Of a stretch of DNA of 64,000 bases, positions 33,652 to 43,060 are shown piece by piece. Origin of the DNA: Pedobacter jeongneungensis (lineage in GTDB: Bacteria; Bacteroidota; Bacteroidia; Sphingobacteriales; Sphingobacteriaceae); assembly GCF_000633455.1 (NCBI RefSeq), contig NZ_AYMG01000001.1, positions 62,001 through 126,000 on the forward strand. The letters are read 5' to 3'. Position 1 is the first letter of the stretch, and each line of letters starts with the position of its first letter. The notes under the pieces were generated by a model. The model did not search any database and was not told the origin of the DNA. It was given only the letters and a program-made list of their open reading frames with translations. The position numbers and the translations under genes were made by a program.

Positions 33652-35694
33652 TTACTTACCAAATTTTTCGTTAAACATTTTCTCCAATGCAAACATTTCG
33701 TCTCGGAGTTTTGCAGCCTGTAAAAAGTCCATATCTTTTGCCGCTTTCTGCATATCCTTACGCGTATTATCGATTGCCCTTTGCAATTCATTTTTACCCA
33801 TATATTGCACAATCGGATCGGCTGCAATACTGATTTCCGCATTTTCTACATAAGCCCTCGCCTTGTTATCGCTTGCTTTCTGAGAGAAATCGAGTACCGA
33901 TGTCTGTTCTAAAATAGCTTCTCTCGATTTTCCAACGGTTTTCGGTGTAATTCCGTTTTCGAGGTTATAAGCAATCTGTATATCCCTACGTCTGTTAGTT
34001 TCCGAAATGGTTTTTTCCATACTATCGGTAATGCCATCAGCATACATAATTACCCGGCCTTTATCGTTACGTGCGGCACGGCCAATGGTTTGAATCAGCG
34101 ATTTTTCTGAGCGGAGGAAACCTTCTTTATCAGCATCTAAAATAGCAACCAGGGTTACTTCGGGTAAATCTAAGCCTTCTCGCAAAAGGTTAATTCCTAC
34201 TAAAACATCAAATTCACCTAAACGTAAACCGCGGAGGATTTCTACACGTTCCAAAGTTTTAATCTCAGAGTGGATATACCTAGTTTTGATATTTAACCGA
34301 TCCAGGTATTTAGTCAGCTCTTCGGCCATACGTTTGGTTAAAGTAGTTACCAGAATGCGACCGCCATCTTTTATAGTAATATCGATTTCATCCAAAAGAT
34401 CATCAACCTGATTAATAGCTGGCCTGATTTCGATCACAGGATCTAATAAACCCGTTGGCCTGATTACCTGCTCTACCACCACACCTTCTGATTTTTCAAG
34501 TTCGTATTCGGCTGGTGTTGCACTTACATAAATGGTTTGTGGAGCAAGTGCCTCAAACTCGTTAAAGTTTAATGGCCTGTTATCAAGCGCGGCGGGTAAA
34601 CGGAAACCATATTCTACCAATGATAATTTCCTCGACCTATCGCCACCGTACATCGCCCTGATCTGTGGAACGGTAACGTGACTTTCGTCGATTACCATTA
34701 AATAATCTTCCGGGAAATAATCCAGCAAACAGAAAGGGCGCATGCCCGGCTGTCTTCCGTCAAAGAAACGTGAATAATTTTCGATACCCGAACAATATCC
34801 GAGTTCTTTCATCATTTCGATATCAAAATTGGTGCGTTCTTCCAGTCTCTTGGCCTCCAGTAAATGCCTGTCAGCAATCAATTGGTTCTTACGGATTTCC
34901 AGCTCTTCCTGAATTCCCCAAATGGATTGATTAAAACGGTCTTTAGGGGTAACGAAAAGGTTGGCAGGATAAATGGCCATATCTTCGAGTTTTTCCAGGG
35001 TTTTACCTGAAACAGGATCAATGGCCGAAAGTTCTTCAATGTCATCACCGAAAAAAGAAATGCGGTAAGCATGATCCAGATAAGCAGGATAAATATCTAC
35101 AGTATCCCCCTTAACCCTAAAAGTTCCGCGTTTAAATTCTGTTGTGGTACGAGAGTATAAAATCTCAACCAGGCTATGCAAAAATGCATTTCTCGAAATC
35201 CGTAATCCTACCCCAAAACGAAAAACCATGCGTGAGAAATCTTCAGGATTACCCATACCATAAATGCAGGAGATGGATGAGACCACGATAATATCACGCC
35301 GGCCGCTCATCAATGAAGAGGTGGTACGTAAACGTAGTTTTTCGATCTCCTCGTTAATACTTAAATCCTTTTCGATATAGGTATTACTGGAAGCAATAAA
35401 AGCCTCTGGCTGATAGTAATCGTAATACGAAACAAAGTAATTTACCGAATTTTCAGGGAAGAAGTTTTTAAACTCGCCATAAAGCTGTGCTGCTAATGTT
35501 TTATTATGACTTAAAATCAAAGTAGGCTTTTGGGTCTGCTCGATTACATTAGCCACGGTGAAGGTTTTTCCAGATCCTGTAACGCCTAATAAAGTTTGAT
35601 AATGTTCGTTAGCGTTTACACCATCAACCAGTTGTTTAATGGCATTTGGCTGATCTCCGGTAGGCTGATATTCTGAGGTGATTTTAAATTTCAT
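33652..35694 (-). CDS. uvrB: Excinuclease ABC subunit B
   Basis: DNA-damage verification helicase of nucleotide excision repair. 680 residues with Walker A GVTGSGKT (37-44), the beta-hairpin region YYDYYQPEAFIASSNTYIEKD, the Walker B-type VIDESHVT, helicase motifs TLTKRMAEELTKYL and LVGINLLREGLDLPEV, QTIGRAARN, and the C-terminal UVR motif (about 640-675, AAKDMDFLQAAKLRDEMFAL) that binds UvrC. A TATATTTG box lies at 35710-35703 on the minus strand, 8 nt from the ATG. No other excision genes nearby. Confidence 0.98.
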   Translation of the reverse strand: MKFKITSEYQPTGDQPNAIKQLVDGVNANEHYQTLLGVTGSGKTFTVANVIEQTQKPTLILSHNKTLAAQLYGEFKNFFPENSVNYFVSYYDYYQPEAFIASSNTYIEKDLSINEEIEKLRLRTTSSLMSGRRDIIVVSSISCIYGMGNPEDFSRMVFRFGVGLRISRNAFLHSLVEILYSRTTTEFKRGTFRVKGDTVDIYPAYLDHAYRISFFGDDIEELSAIDPVSGKTLEKLEDMAIYPANLFVTPKDRFNQSIWGIQEELEIRKNQLIADRHLLEAKRLEERTNFDIEMMKELGYCSGIENYSRFFDGRQPGMRPFCLLDYFPEDYLMVIDESHVTVPQIRAMYGGDRSRKLSLVEYGFRLPAALDNRPLNFNEFEALAPQTIYVSATPAEYELEKSEGVVVEQVIRPTGLLDPVIEIRPAINQVDDLLDEIDITIKDGGRILVTTLTKRMAEELTKYLDRLNIKTRYIHSEIKTLERVEILRGLRLGEFDVLVGINLLREGLDLPEVTLVAILDADKEGFLRSEKSLIQTIGRAARNDKGRVIMYADGITDSMEKTISETNRRRDIQIAYNLENGITPKTVGKSREAILEQTSVLDFSQKASDNKARAYVENAEISIAADPIVQYMGKNELQRAIDNTRKDMQKAAKDMDFLQAAKLRDEMFALEKMFNEKFGK

Positions 35695-35844
35695 GAGTAT
35701 ATCAAATATACGATTTAGGCTGTAAAGAGTAAAACAGGCAAAAGTCAGGAAAGTTGGAGATTGATCGATTAATAATAGTCTTAAAATTATAAAAGAATTT
35801 ATTTTAAAAATTAGATATTGTGTTTAGACTGTTTAAATGACTAT

Positions 35845-35887
35845 CAACCTAGTAAATCGAAAGTTTAACTTTTGATTTACTAGGTTG
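35845..35887. repeat. 14-bp perfect inverted repeat upstream of uvrB
   Basis: CAACCTAGTAAATC and GATTTACTAGGTTG, 15-nt loop. It could fold in RNA or bind a dimer. In the 310-bp gap 35695-36004 it is followed by a terminator and a small palindrome; no gene is seen there. Confidence 0.5.
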
Positions 35888-35893
35888 AAAATA

Positions 35894-35928
35894 AAAAATC
35901 CCCGTTGAATTTCTTCAACGGGGATTTT
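35894..35928. terminator. Bidirectional terminator downstream of the M1 peptidase
   Basis: AAAAATCCCCGTTGAA and TTCAACGGGGATTTT form a 15-bp stem with a 4-nt loop and A/T runs on both sides. It follows the end of the M1 peptidase gene on the minus strand, just before the uvrB control region. Confidence 0.8.
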
Positions 35929-35957
35929 ATGAAATCTAATTATTCAGAAGCTTAAAG

Positions 35958-35978
35958 ATTCCCAATCAAGTTGGGAAT
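35958..35978. repeat. Short palindrome of the GGGAATGAC repeat family
   Basis: ATTCCCAA-TCAAG-TTGGGAAT followed by GACGAT. The same GGGAATGACGAT unit ends the larger element at 50181-50312, so this looks like a truncated copy. Confidence 0.5.
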
Positions 35979-36004
35979 GACGATCCGCGATAATGATGAT
36001 GCTA

Positions 36005-38377
36005 TTATTTTCCGGCAGCTGCCTGCATAGGGTTTTTACCAACCGACTGGCCTCTTACAGCACCACCAGCTTTCATTTTGTAAACCTTAAATTTACTTTC
36101 TTTTGCTTTACCGCCCCAGGTATTGTTTGAGGTATCGATATCAGCAGTTTCGCGCAAAGGATCTACTAAAATTGAAGCAACTTCTTTGTTTTTCACATAG
36201 AATTTTGAAGTTTTAAGTTCATTGTGTCTCCAGATCTGCGCCGGGATACGGTCGATTTCTTTGGTGCCATCTTTATAGGTAAACTCCACAATGATAGGCA
36301 TTACTAAACCTCCTTTATTGCTAAAGCTTAGTTCGTACAAGAACTGGTTTGCGTATTTACTTTGATCAGCATCTGCAATCACTTCTACAGGTGCTGTCAT
36401 ATCCATTTTGGTAGATACTGTGGTATCAATAGTCACCAATCCTCTATCGTATTTATAATAGAAATCCTGTGCAGCAGTATTTTTATCTACATAGAAACCA
36501 ATTTTCTTATCCTCGCGGTTTCTGATTTTCGAAATATCTTCAAAAGCATTTACAGCAGGTTTATCAATTTTCACCATTCTCGATCTTGCCGCCGGAACTT
36601 CTTTAGGGAAATCGGCTTTAGCAAATTTCACACTGTCCAATGAGATATCGCAGGGATCTGTTCCGTAAAACCAGCCTCTCCAAAACCAATCTAAATCTTC
36701 GCCACTGGCATCTTCCATGGTACGGAAAAGATCGGCAGGCTCAGGGTGTTTAAAAGCCCATCTTCTGGCGTATTCTTTAAATGCGTAATCAAATAATTCT
36801 CTGCCCATAATGGTTTCGCGGAGAATGTTTAAGCCTGTAGCTGGTTTTGAATAAGCATTCGGACCGAAACGTGCAATATTTTCAGAGTTGGTCATAATTG
36901 GCTCCAACTCATCTTTAGGCAGTTTCATGTAATCAACAATGGTGTAAGCAGGTCCTTTTTTGCTTGGAAATTTATTGTCCCAAAGTTCTTCTGTTAAATA
37001 TTCAACAAAAGAGTTTAAACCCTCGTCCATCCAGGTCCACTGGCGCTCGTCGCTGTTCACAATCATCGGGAAGAAGTTATGCCCAACCTCATGGATAATC
37101 ACCCCAAGCATGCCATTTTTGGTGCTTTCGCTGTAAGTTCCATCGGCATCTGTACGGCCGTAGTTGAAACAGATCATCGGATATTCCATTCCATTGGCGG
37201 CCTCAATACTTTGCGCAACCGGATAAGGATAAGGAATGGTAAAATCTGAATAGGTTTTAATGGTATGCGCTACTGCACGGGTAGAAAATTTGCTGTACAG
37301 GTTGTAAGCTTCCTTTCCATAAAAACTCATACACATTACAGTATTGTTGTTAGCCTGGATTTTTTGTGGCATGGCATCCCAGATAAACTTACGGGAAGAA
37401 GTCCATGCAAAATCGCGCACATTATTGGCATTGAAGACCCAGGTTTTTTTAGTTGTAGATTTCTTAGTTTCTGCGGTTTTTGCTTCGGCTAAAGTCTGGA
37501 TTTCTACCGGAGCTGCTGCAGTTTTTGCCGAATTGTACCTGCTTAACTGCGCTGGGTTTAACACCGCGCTATAGTTGATACATTCTCCTGTAGCACCGAT
37601 CAAATGATCAGCAGGCACCGTCATCTGCACTTTAAAATCGCCAAAAGTTAGGGCAAACTCGCCTCTTCCTGTAAACTGGTGATTCTGCCAACCCTGAAAA
37701 TCGCTATACACACATAAACGCGGATACCACTGCGTCATGGTAAACAGGTAATTTCCATCGGCAGGAAAAAACTCGTAACCACCACGGCCACCAACGCTCA
37801 TTCTGTCGGTAATTTTGTAGTTCCAGTCAATATTGAAGATCAATTTTTGGCCGGTTCTTAATGCTACAGGTAAATCAATCCTCATCATGGTTTTATTAAC
37901 CGTGTATTTCAGGTTTTTACCCATCGCATCCGTTAGTTTGGTAATGTTGATTCCATCGCCATTGTTTGCAGTTGCACTTAACTGATCTAAAGTTTTAGTT
38001 GTGCCGATAGCAGGCATTTTAGTGGCATCCTGATAATTTGCGTTCTTATCGGTACTGTGCTCGTTTTCATCAAGCTGTAACCAGATATAGGTTAATGGAT
38101 CAGGTGAGTTGTTGGTATAAGTTACCGTTTCAGACCCTGTAAGCAATAGGTTTTTTTCATCCAGCTCACATTTAATGTTATAATCGGCACGTTGCTGCCA
38201 ATATTTAACACCGGGTGCTCCGCTGGCCGTACGTTGTTCGTTTGGTGTAGGTAAGATAGTACCCAGCTGTTCGAATTTATTCCCGTGGTTACTGCCAGGG
38301 TTATTCTGAATGTTTTGGGCTATGGCCAAACTACCCGAAAAGAGTAAAAGACCAGTTAAAGTAAACAGTTTATTCAT
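36005..38377 (-). CDS. M1 family metallopeptidase
   Basis: A 790-residue secreted or periplasmic aminopeptidase-like enzyme. Signal peptide MNKLFTLTGLLLFSGSLAIA. The zinc site is intact: H429-E-V-G-H433 and E452, 18 residues later (WMDEGLN), with the upstream substrate-binding stretch NGMEYPMICFNYG in place of the classic GAMEN. The C-terminal part is beta-rich (DKKIGFYVDKNTAAQDFYY). It starts 10 bp downstream of the HupE-like gene on the same strand. In Bacteroidetes such peptidases often neighbour HupE and DUF6702 genes, as here; the reason is unknown. Confidence 0.9.
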   Translation of the reverse strand: MNKLFTLTGLLLFSGSLAIAQNIQNNPGSNHGNKFEQLGTILPTPNEQRTASGAPGVKYWQQRADYNIKCELDEKNLLLTGSETVTYTNNSPDPLTYIWLQLDENEHSTDKNANYQDATKMPAIGTTKTLDQLSATANNGDGINITKLTDAMGKNLKYTVNKTMMRIDLPVALRTGQKLIFNIDWNYKITDRMSVGGRGGYEFFPADGNYLFTMTQWYPRLCVYSDFQGWQNHQFTGRGEFALTFGDFKVQMTVPADHLIGATGECINYSAVLNPAQLSRYNSAKTAAAPVEIQTLAEAKTAETKKSTTKKTWVFNANNVRDFAWTSSRKFIWDAMPQKIQANNNTVMCMSFYGKEAYNLYSKFSTRAVAHTIKTYSDFTIPYPYPVAQSIEAANGMEYPMICFNYGRTDADGTYSESTKNGMLGVIIHEVGHNFFPMIVNSDERQWTWMDEGLNSFVEYLTEELWDNKFPSKKGPAYTIVDYMKLPKDELEPIMTNSENIARFGPNAYSKPATGLNILRETIMGRELFDYAFKEYARRWAFKHPEPADLFRTMEDASGEDLDWFWRGWFYGTDPCDISLDSVKFAKADFPKEVPAARSRMVKIDKPAVNAFEDISKIRNREDKKIGFYVDKNTAAQDFYYKYDRGLVTIDTTVSTKMDMTAPVEVIADADQSKYANQFLYELSFSNKGGLVMPIIVEFTYKDGTKEIDRIPAQIWRHNELKTSKFYVKNKEVASILVDPLRETADIDTSNNTWGGKAKESKFKVYKMKAGGAVRGQSVGKNPMQAAAGK

Positions 38378-38387
38378 AATACATTAG

Positions 38388-38972
38388 TTAAAGAGGGATT
38401 CTTTCTAAAGCCATTTTTAAAGCCAGGCTAAATACGGCTGCCGATACAAATAACACCCAACTGATGCGTTTGATGCGGGTATAGTTAAAAATAAAAAAAG
38501 TAATCAATAAAATGATGAAAACCATAAAAACCTGGCCTGCCTCAAGCCCTACATTAAAACCGAACAGTCCCCAGCCAATGTTCTGGTCTTTTGCCAGCAT
38601 GATCCTGATCGAATTAGCGAAGCCCATGCCATGGATCAATCCAAAACCCAATGCCAAAAAGTAGTTGATCTTTACAGATTTCATCGAAAAATTCTTCCTG
38701 AACAGGTTACTTATCGCAGTAATGACAATGGTGCAGGGGATTAAAAACTCTACCCATTTGCTTTCGAACCTGATGATGTCTAAAACACTCAAAAGTAAAG
38801 TAAGCGAATGGCCAATCGTAAAAGCAGTAACCAATATCAGCACTTGTTTCAGGTTGTGGTAACTATAAATGGCTACCAATGCTAAAATAAAAAGTTGATG
38901 ATCTAACGCATCGGCGCTTATAATATGCTCCCAACCTAATTTGAAATAAAAGATAAAATCTTGCAACGGCAT
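38388..38972 (-). CDS. HupE/UreJ-type membrane protein
   Basis: A 194-residue protein with about six membrane helices and the family's His-rich motifs: GWEHIISADALDHQLFIL at residues 13-30, TIGHSLTLLLS and GLIHGMGFA. Members related to HupE/UreJ are thought to carry nickel or other metals, but in this DUF6702/M1 context no nickel enzyme is present, so substrate is open. First gene of the minus-strand pair, divergent from the DUF6702 gene. Confidence 0.85.
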   Translation of the reverse strand: MPLQDFIFYFKLGWEHIISADALDHQLFILALVAIYSYHNLKQVLILVTAFTIGHSLTLLLSVLDIIRFESKWVEFLIPCTIVITAISNLFRKNFSMKSVKINYFLALGFGLIHGMGFANSIRIMLAKDQNIGWGLFGFNVGLEAGQVFMVFIILLITFFIFNYTRIKRISWVLFVSAAVFSLALKMALERIPL

Positions 38973-39115
38973 GAAATAATAAGCTAACTATTGGAGTTAA
39001 AATAGTTTATAAAGCTTAAAATTATGTTTTTAATTGCAAAAAGCCCAAATATCCTTCAAACAAAACCATAAATACCAAATTTGTTACTGATTTTGAAGCT
39101 ATTTATTGCGATTGT

Positions 39116-39143
39116 TTGGTTTAAGCTTTAAATCTTAACTTTG
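39116..39143 (+). promoter_or_regulatory. Promoter of the DUF6702 gene
   Basis: TTG at 39116-39118, 17-nt spacer, TAACTTTG at 39136-39143: a full match to the Bacteroidetes consensus, 22 nt before the ATG. Confidence 0.65.
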
Positions 39144-39165
39144 TTTACTGTAACACCTAATATTG

Positions 39166-39672
39166 ATGCATAAATTAAAATATATCCTTTTGCTATTCTG
39201 CTGTGTTTTTTTTTCGGCTCATGCAGGAATGAAACATCCTTTACATGTAAGTACCACTGAAATAAATTTTAACGCCAAGGATAAAACCCTTGAAGTAAGC
39301 TGTCGGATTTTTTCAGATGATTTTGAAGCTATTTTAGCCAAATTATATAAGCAGAAAACTGATTTAAGCAATACTAATATGAAAGCTGCAATGGATGAAC
39401 TGGTAAAAAAATACCTGCTTAGCCATTTACAGCTAAAAGCCAATGGAAATGCTGTTGCCATGAATTATATAGGATTTGAGATTGATCATGAAGCGACCAA
39501 TATTTACCTCGAAGTTGAAAAAATACCTGCCATTAAATCTGTTGAAGTTAATGATACTATTTTGTACGATATGTTTGATGATCAGATGAGTATCGTACAT
39601 GTAGTAAAGGGCAGTACCCGTAAAAGCACCAAAATACTTTACCCCGAAAAAAAGTTCACCGCAAACTTTTAA
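39166..39672 (+). CDS. DUF6702 secreted protein
   Basis: 168 residues from the ATG (MHKLKYILLLFCCVFFSAHA), with a signal peptide; a TTG one codon earlier is possible but weaker. The mature part fits DUF6702 (HPLHVSTTEINFNAKDKTLEVSCRIFSDDFE, ending IYLEVEKI, then VVKGSTRKST). These proteins pair with HupE/UreJ and M1 peptidase genes in many Bacteroidetes, the arrangement seen here in divergent form. Function unknown; a periplasmic partner of the HupE-like protein is a guess. Confidence 0.8.
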   Translation: MHKLKYILLLFCCVFFSAHAGMKHPLHVSTTEINFNAKDKTLEVSCRIFSDDFEAILAKLYKQKTDLSNTNMKAAMDELVKKYLLSHLQLKANGNAVAMNYIGFEIDHEATNIYLEVEKIPAIKSVEVNDTILYDMFDDQMSIVHVVKGSTRKSTKILYPEKKFTANF

Positions 39673-39803
39673 TTGTAATTTTTGTATTAGATAATGGTTC
39701 AATGTTAAATTACCGTTAAATTTAATTGGCAATATTATGTGTTAATATTAGCTGAGGAATATTTCTTGTCATCTTTTTTTAAATCCCGTTGTTAAAATAA
39801 GTT

Positions 39804-41072
39804 ATGCATCTAATCATCTTCTCCAATATATTAACGCCCCGCATCAAATATATCTTCAATTTTATTTTTAAAGATATCCTTAAAGCAGAAATAGAATTTA
39901 CAGGTAATAGTCAATATTTTCTGCAGAGTGAACAGGTTAAGATCAGCTATGGTGATGAACCATTAGGCGATGAACTTTTTTTTAAAAGTACGGCTTTGCT
40001 CTTTTCCAACAAATTGGAAGAATTTAAACCAAAAACCATTTCATTTGGCGAATATCAGGTTCCTTTCCCGGTTGAGCAATCAACCTTGCCCTTTGATGTT
40101 TTTGCGGCGGCTTTTTTTATGGTGAGCCGTTATGAGGAATACATTCACCAAAAAAATACAGAAGAAGAATTCAAGCCTTCTAAAAGTTACCAGCATAAAT
40201 GGAAGGTTTTAGATAAACCGGTTATTGATGAGTGGGCGCTGATGATTAAAAGCATCATCAAAAAGAAACATCCCGGTTTTAAGTTTCACGAGAAGAAATT
40301 CCAGCATCAGCCTACCATAAACTTCAATATTTTACCGGGTTTACCAAAAGGTTTTTTAAACCGTACTAAATTTGTTTTTAGCGCGCTTTTTAAAAAAGAG
40401 AATAATTACTTAAGCTCCAAATTCGATCGGCTCACCGGGGTTGGGATCAATAACGAACAGGTACTGGAAGAAGTAAATAAAATCATAGCTGCGAAAAAAA
40501 ATAAAGCCTTTTATTTTGTCGATTTCCCTGAAGTACCGATGGATTACATTCAAATTAATGGTGTTGCTAAGCATTTTGAGGATCAATCTGTAGGGTTATT
40601 AAGGCCTTGCGCCAGCAACAAGCAGAAAATGACTGAAATTAAAGAAGGACTGATCAAACTCAGGAAAATCCATCCGGCTGCCATTCCTTTAACCAGTCAG
40701 CAATTAGAAGTATTAAAATTTCCGATCTGTTATTTAAATATTCTGAATTCGGGTATTACTTCAGATTATTCTATGGGTTATAGCAATGTATTGGGTTTTA
40801 GGGCCGGAACCTGTACACCTTTTAACTGGTATGATCTTCAGCTCGAAAAAGTAACACCTTTAGTGGTAAATTCTTATTGTTTAACCGATTATATTCTGCA
40901 GTATTTAACAACTGAATCGGCGACGAAAACCTTACATCAATATATTGATGCGGTTAAGGTTGTAAATGGAACATTTCATAGCAGTTGGAGTTTAAGAAGT
41001 TTGTCAGATCATCCTAAATATAAGAAATTGAAGTTACTGTTTATCGAAATGCTCAACTACGCAGGAAACTAA
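39804..41072 (+). CDS. Polysaccharide-deacetylase-like protein (DUF7033 type)
   Basis: A 422-residue protein without signal peptide. The start (IIFSNILTPRIKYIFNFIF), the loop FDVFAAAFFMVSRYEEY near residue 100 and FRAGTCTPFNWYDLQLEKV near 335 match the two-part polysaccharide-deacetylase-like family of Bacteroidetes, which carry DUF7033. The conserved catalytic Asp/His pairs of active deacetylases are not obvious to me (the stretch VDFPEVP takes the usual place), so it may be an inactive relative. Located 131 bp after DUF6702 and before upp. Confidence 0.65.
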   Translation: MHLIIFSNILTPRIKYIFNFIFKDILKAEIEFTGNSQYFLQSEQVKISYGDEPLGDELFFKSTALLFSNKLEEFKPKTISFGEYQVPFPVEQSTLPFDVFAAAFFMVSRYEEYIHQKNTEEEFKPSKSYQHKWKVLDKPVIDEWALMIKSIIKKKHPGFKFHEKKFQHQPTINFNILPGLPKGFLNRTKFVFSALFKKENNYLSSKFDRLTGVGINNEQVLEEVNKIIAAKKNKAFYFVDFPEVPMDYIQINGVAKHFEDQSVGLLRPCASNKQKMTEIKEGLIKLRKIHPAAIPLTSQQLEVLKFPICYLNILNSGITSDYSMGYSNVLGFRAGTCTPFNWYDLQLEKVTPLVVNSYCLTDYILQYLTTESATKTLHQYIDAVKVVNGTFHSSWSLRSLSDHPKYKKLKLLFIEMLNYAGN

Positions 41073-41160
41073 TTTTTTAAACTATCCGCCTTAAAATTCC
41101 TATTTTTAACCACTAAACCCATCTTGGGACTAAATTTGTGAGAACCGAAAAATAAGAATT

Positions 41161-41805
41161 ATGATTTTTGATGTAAGCAAAACAAAATCGATTGCCAATA
41201 CCTTTATAGCTGAACTTCGGGATGAAAATATTCAGAAAGATTCGATGCGTTTCCGCAAAAATCTGGAAAGGCTTGGTGAGTTTTTTGCTTACGAAATCAG
41301 TAAATCGTTAAAATATAGCACCAAAGAAATTACGACACCATTAGGCGTATCGCCTTGCGAAGTTTTAGCACAGCAACCCGTTCTGGCCACTATACTCAGG
41401 GCCGGACTGCCACTGCAACAAGGTTTGCTCAACATTTTCGACAGGGCTGAATGCTGTTTTATTTCGGCTTATAGAAAAGTTGAAAAAAGTGGCGATTTCG
41501 TGATCCAGATGGATTATATTTCTACTCCTGATTTAGATGGCAAAGTTTTGATTATGGCCGACCCAATGCTGGCGACCGGACAGAGCATGGTAATGTGCTG
41601 TAAAGAATTGATTAACCGCTACAAAATTGAAGAACTTCATATTGTTGCCGCAATAGCCAGTACCGAAGGTGTTGCCCATGTACGCGCCAATTTGCCTAAG
41701 GCGAAAATTTGGGTTGGTGCCATTGATGAAGAAATGACCAGTAAATCTTACATCGTTCCCGGATTAGGCGATGCTGGTGACTTGGCTTATGGAGAGAAAG
41801 TTTAG
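41161..41805 (+). CDS. upp: Uracil phosphoribosyltransferase
   Basis: Salvages uracil to UMP with PRPP. 214 residues; the PRPP loop MADPMLATGQSMV and the uracil-binding C-terminus YIVPGLGDAGDLAYG are intact, as is the dimer-lobe ILRAGLPLQQGL. A TAAATTTG -7 box is at 41131-41138. Followed by an AGTC-rich spacer and a small phosphatase gene. Confidence 0.96.
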   Translation: MIFDVSKTKSIANTFIAELRDENIQKDSMRFRKNLERLGEFFAYEISKSLKYSTKEITTPLGVSPCEVLAQQPVLATILRAGLPLQQGLLNIFDRAECCFISAYRKVEKSGDFVIQMDYISTPDLDGKVLIMADPMLATGQSMVMCCKELINRYKIEELHIVAAIASTEGVAHVRANLPKAKIWVGAIDEEMTSKSYIVPGLGDAGDLAYGEKV

Positions 41806-41807
41806 TC

Positions 41808-41829
41808 CGAAGTCTTTAGTCTGGAGTCT
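41808..41829. repeat. AGTC-rich simple repeat after upp
   Basis: AGTCCGAAGTCTTTAGTCTG plus GAGTCTT: degenerate AGTC units like those at 12087-12120 and 12533-12559. Such units seem to be scattered spacer sequence in this genome. Confidence 0.45.
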
Positions 41830-41847
41830 TGTAACGCTCAATATAAA

Positions 41848-42165
41848 ATGAATATCCTCTTTGTATGCAGTAGGAATAAATGGCGAAGCGCTACTGCCGA
41901 AACTATGTATAAAAATCATCCCAATCATCAGGTGCGTTCTGCCGGCACCGAGCCTTCGGCAAGGATTAAAATCAATGCTAAACTGATCGTTTGGGCCGAT
42001 CTGATCTTTGTAATGGAGAAAAAACATAAACAAAGAATTACCGAACGTTTCCCCGAAGAAATCTATGGAAAGGAAATTGTCACACTAGATATTCCAGACG
42101 ATTACCAGTACATGGATGAGGAACTTATTGAGGAGCTTAACGCAAAGGTGGGAGATTATTTATAA
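41848..42165 (+). CDS. Low-molecular-weight phosphotyrosine phosphatase-like protein
   Basis: 105 residues, shorter than the 150-residue LMW-PTP norm. The P-loop is C7-S-R-N-K-W-R13-S (CX5RS), the right spacing. The general-acid Asp region near the end reads LDIPDDYQYMDEEL, with two Asp at the DP-loop. A short variant of this family is known in Bacteroidetes. Substrate unknown. It lies 42 bp after upp and could be co-transcribed. Confidence 0.75.
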   Translation: MNILFVCSRNKWRSATAETMYKNHPNHQVRSAGTEPSARIKINAKLIVWADLIFVMEKKHKQRITERFPEEIYGKEIVTLDIPDDYQYMDEELIEELNAKVGDYL

Positions 42166-42205
42166 ATCAAAAATCATTAAGTTACCTTTGTGAAAAACAT
42201 TACAA

Positions 42206-42895
42206 ATGAAAAAACATATCTTCTTCGACCTTGACCATACCATCTGGGACTTTGATCGCAATGCCGAAGAAACATTAAACGAGCTTTGCCAAACGTATAA
42301 ATTAGAGGAGCTCGGTCTTAAATCCTGTACCGATTTCATCAGCACTTATACAGAAAACAACCATCAGTTGTGGGCCGATTACCATTTAGGAAAAATCACT
42401 AAGGATTTTTTGCGGTCGGAGCGTTTTAGCAAAACTTTTATTCAGTTGGGTATCCATCCTGATGCAGTTCCTCATCAGTTTGAGGATGATTATGTAAATA
42501 TTTCGCCCACAAAAACCAATCTGTTCGAAGGAGCAGAAAACGTGTTGGCATATTTACAGCAAAAATACACTTTGCATATCATTTCAAATGGTTTTAAGGA
42601 GACTACCTTAACCAAAATGAACCTGTCTAACCTGAATCCATATTTCGAAAATGTAATTATTTCGGAAGATGTAGGCGTAAACAAACCAAATCCTCTCATT
42701 TTTGAATATGCATTGGATAGAGCCAAAGCGTTAAAGGCAGAAAGCATTATGATTGGTGACAGTTTGGAAGCCGATATTTATGGTGCATTAAATTTTGGTA
42801 TGGAGGCCATCTTTTTTAATCCTTCGCAAAAAGAAAAACCTGAAGATGTAAAACAAGAAATTGTTCATTTGGAAGAATTATTGAAACTTTTTTAA
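42206..42895 (+). CDS. yjjG: YjjG-family noncanonical pyrimidine nucleotidase (HAD hydrolase)
   Basis: 229 residues of the HAD fold: motif I FFDLDHTIW with D8 and D10, motif II IISNG, a Lys in VGVNKPNP, and motif IV IGDSLEADI. The small helical cap (YTENNHQLWADYHLGKIT) fits YjjG, which dephosphorylates non-canonical pyrimidine nucleotides. A TACCTTTG box lies at 42183-42190, 15 nt before the ATG. Gene symbol by family similarity. Confidence 0.85.
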   Translation: MKKHIFFDLDHTIWDFDRNAEETLNELCQTYKLEELGLKSCTDFISTYTENNHQLWADYHLGKITKDFLRSERFSKTFIQLGIHPDAVPHQFEDDYVNISPTKTNLFEGAENVLAYLQQKYTLHIISNGFKETTLTKMNLSNLNPYFENVIISEDVGVNKPNPLIFEYALDRAKALKAESIMIGDSLEADIYGALNFGMEAIFFNPSQKEKPEDVKQEIVHLEELLKLF

Positions 42896-42980
42896 TCCTA
42901 CTCCTTTTTTGTTTGGTTTTGGCATTTGTTTGGCATTAATTCAAAACACACACAAATGAAACCTTAATTAAAATGAAACC

Positions 42981-43030
42981 ATCATAATCTTAACAAACTC
43001 AAAAGAGTTAATGAAAATCAAGATTATGAT
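42981..43030. repeat. Nested inverted repeats upstream of the DUF4476 gene
   Basis: ATCATAATCTT (42981-42991) pairs perfectly with AAGATTATGAT (43020-43030), and inside it AACTC-AAAA-GAGTT (42996-43009) forms a small hairpin. No T-tract, and it lies 31 bp before the start codon, so a regulatory site or 5' mRNA structure is likely. Confidence 0.5.
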
Positions 43031-43060
43031 AGCTTCATCGCCTTTTAAAAACACTAAACA

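Noticed and set aside
35845..35887. Recombinase attachment site
   Set aside because: No integrase or mobile gene is near; it is only a perfect inverted repeat in a promoter gap.
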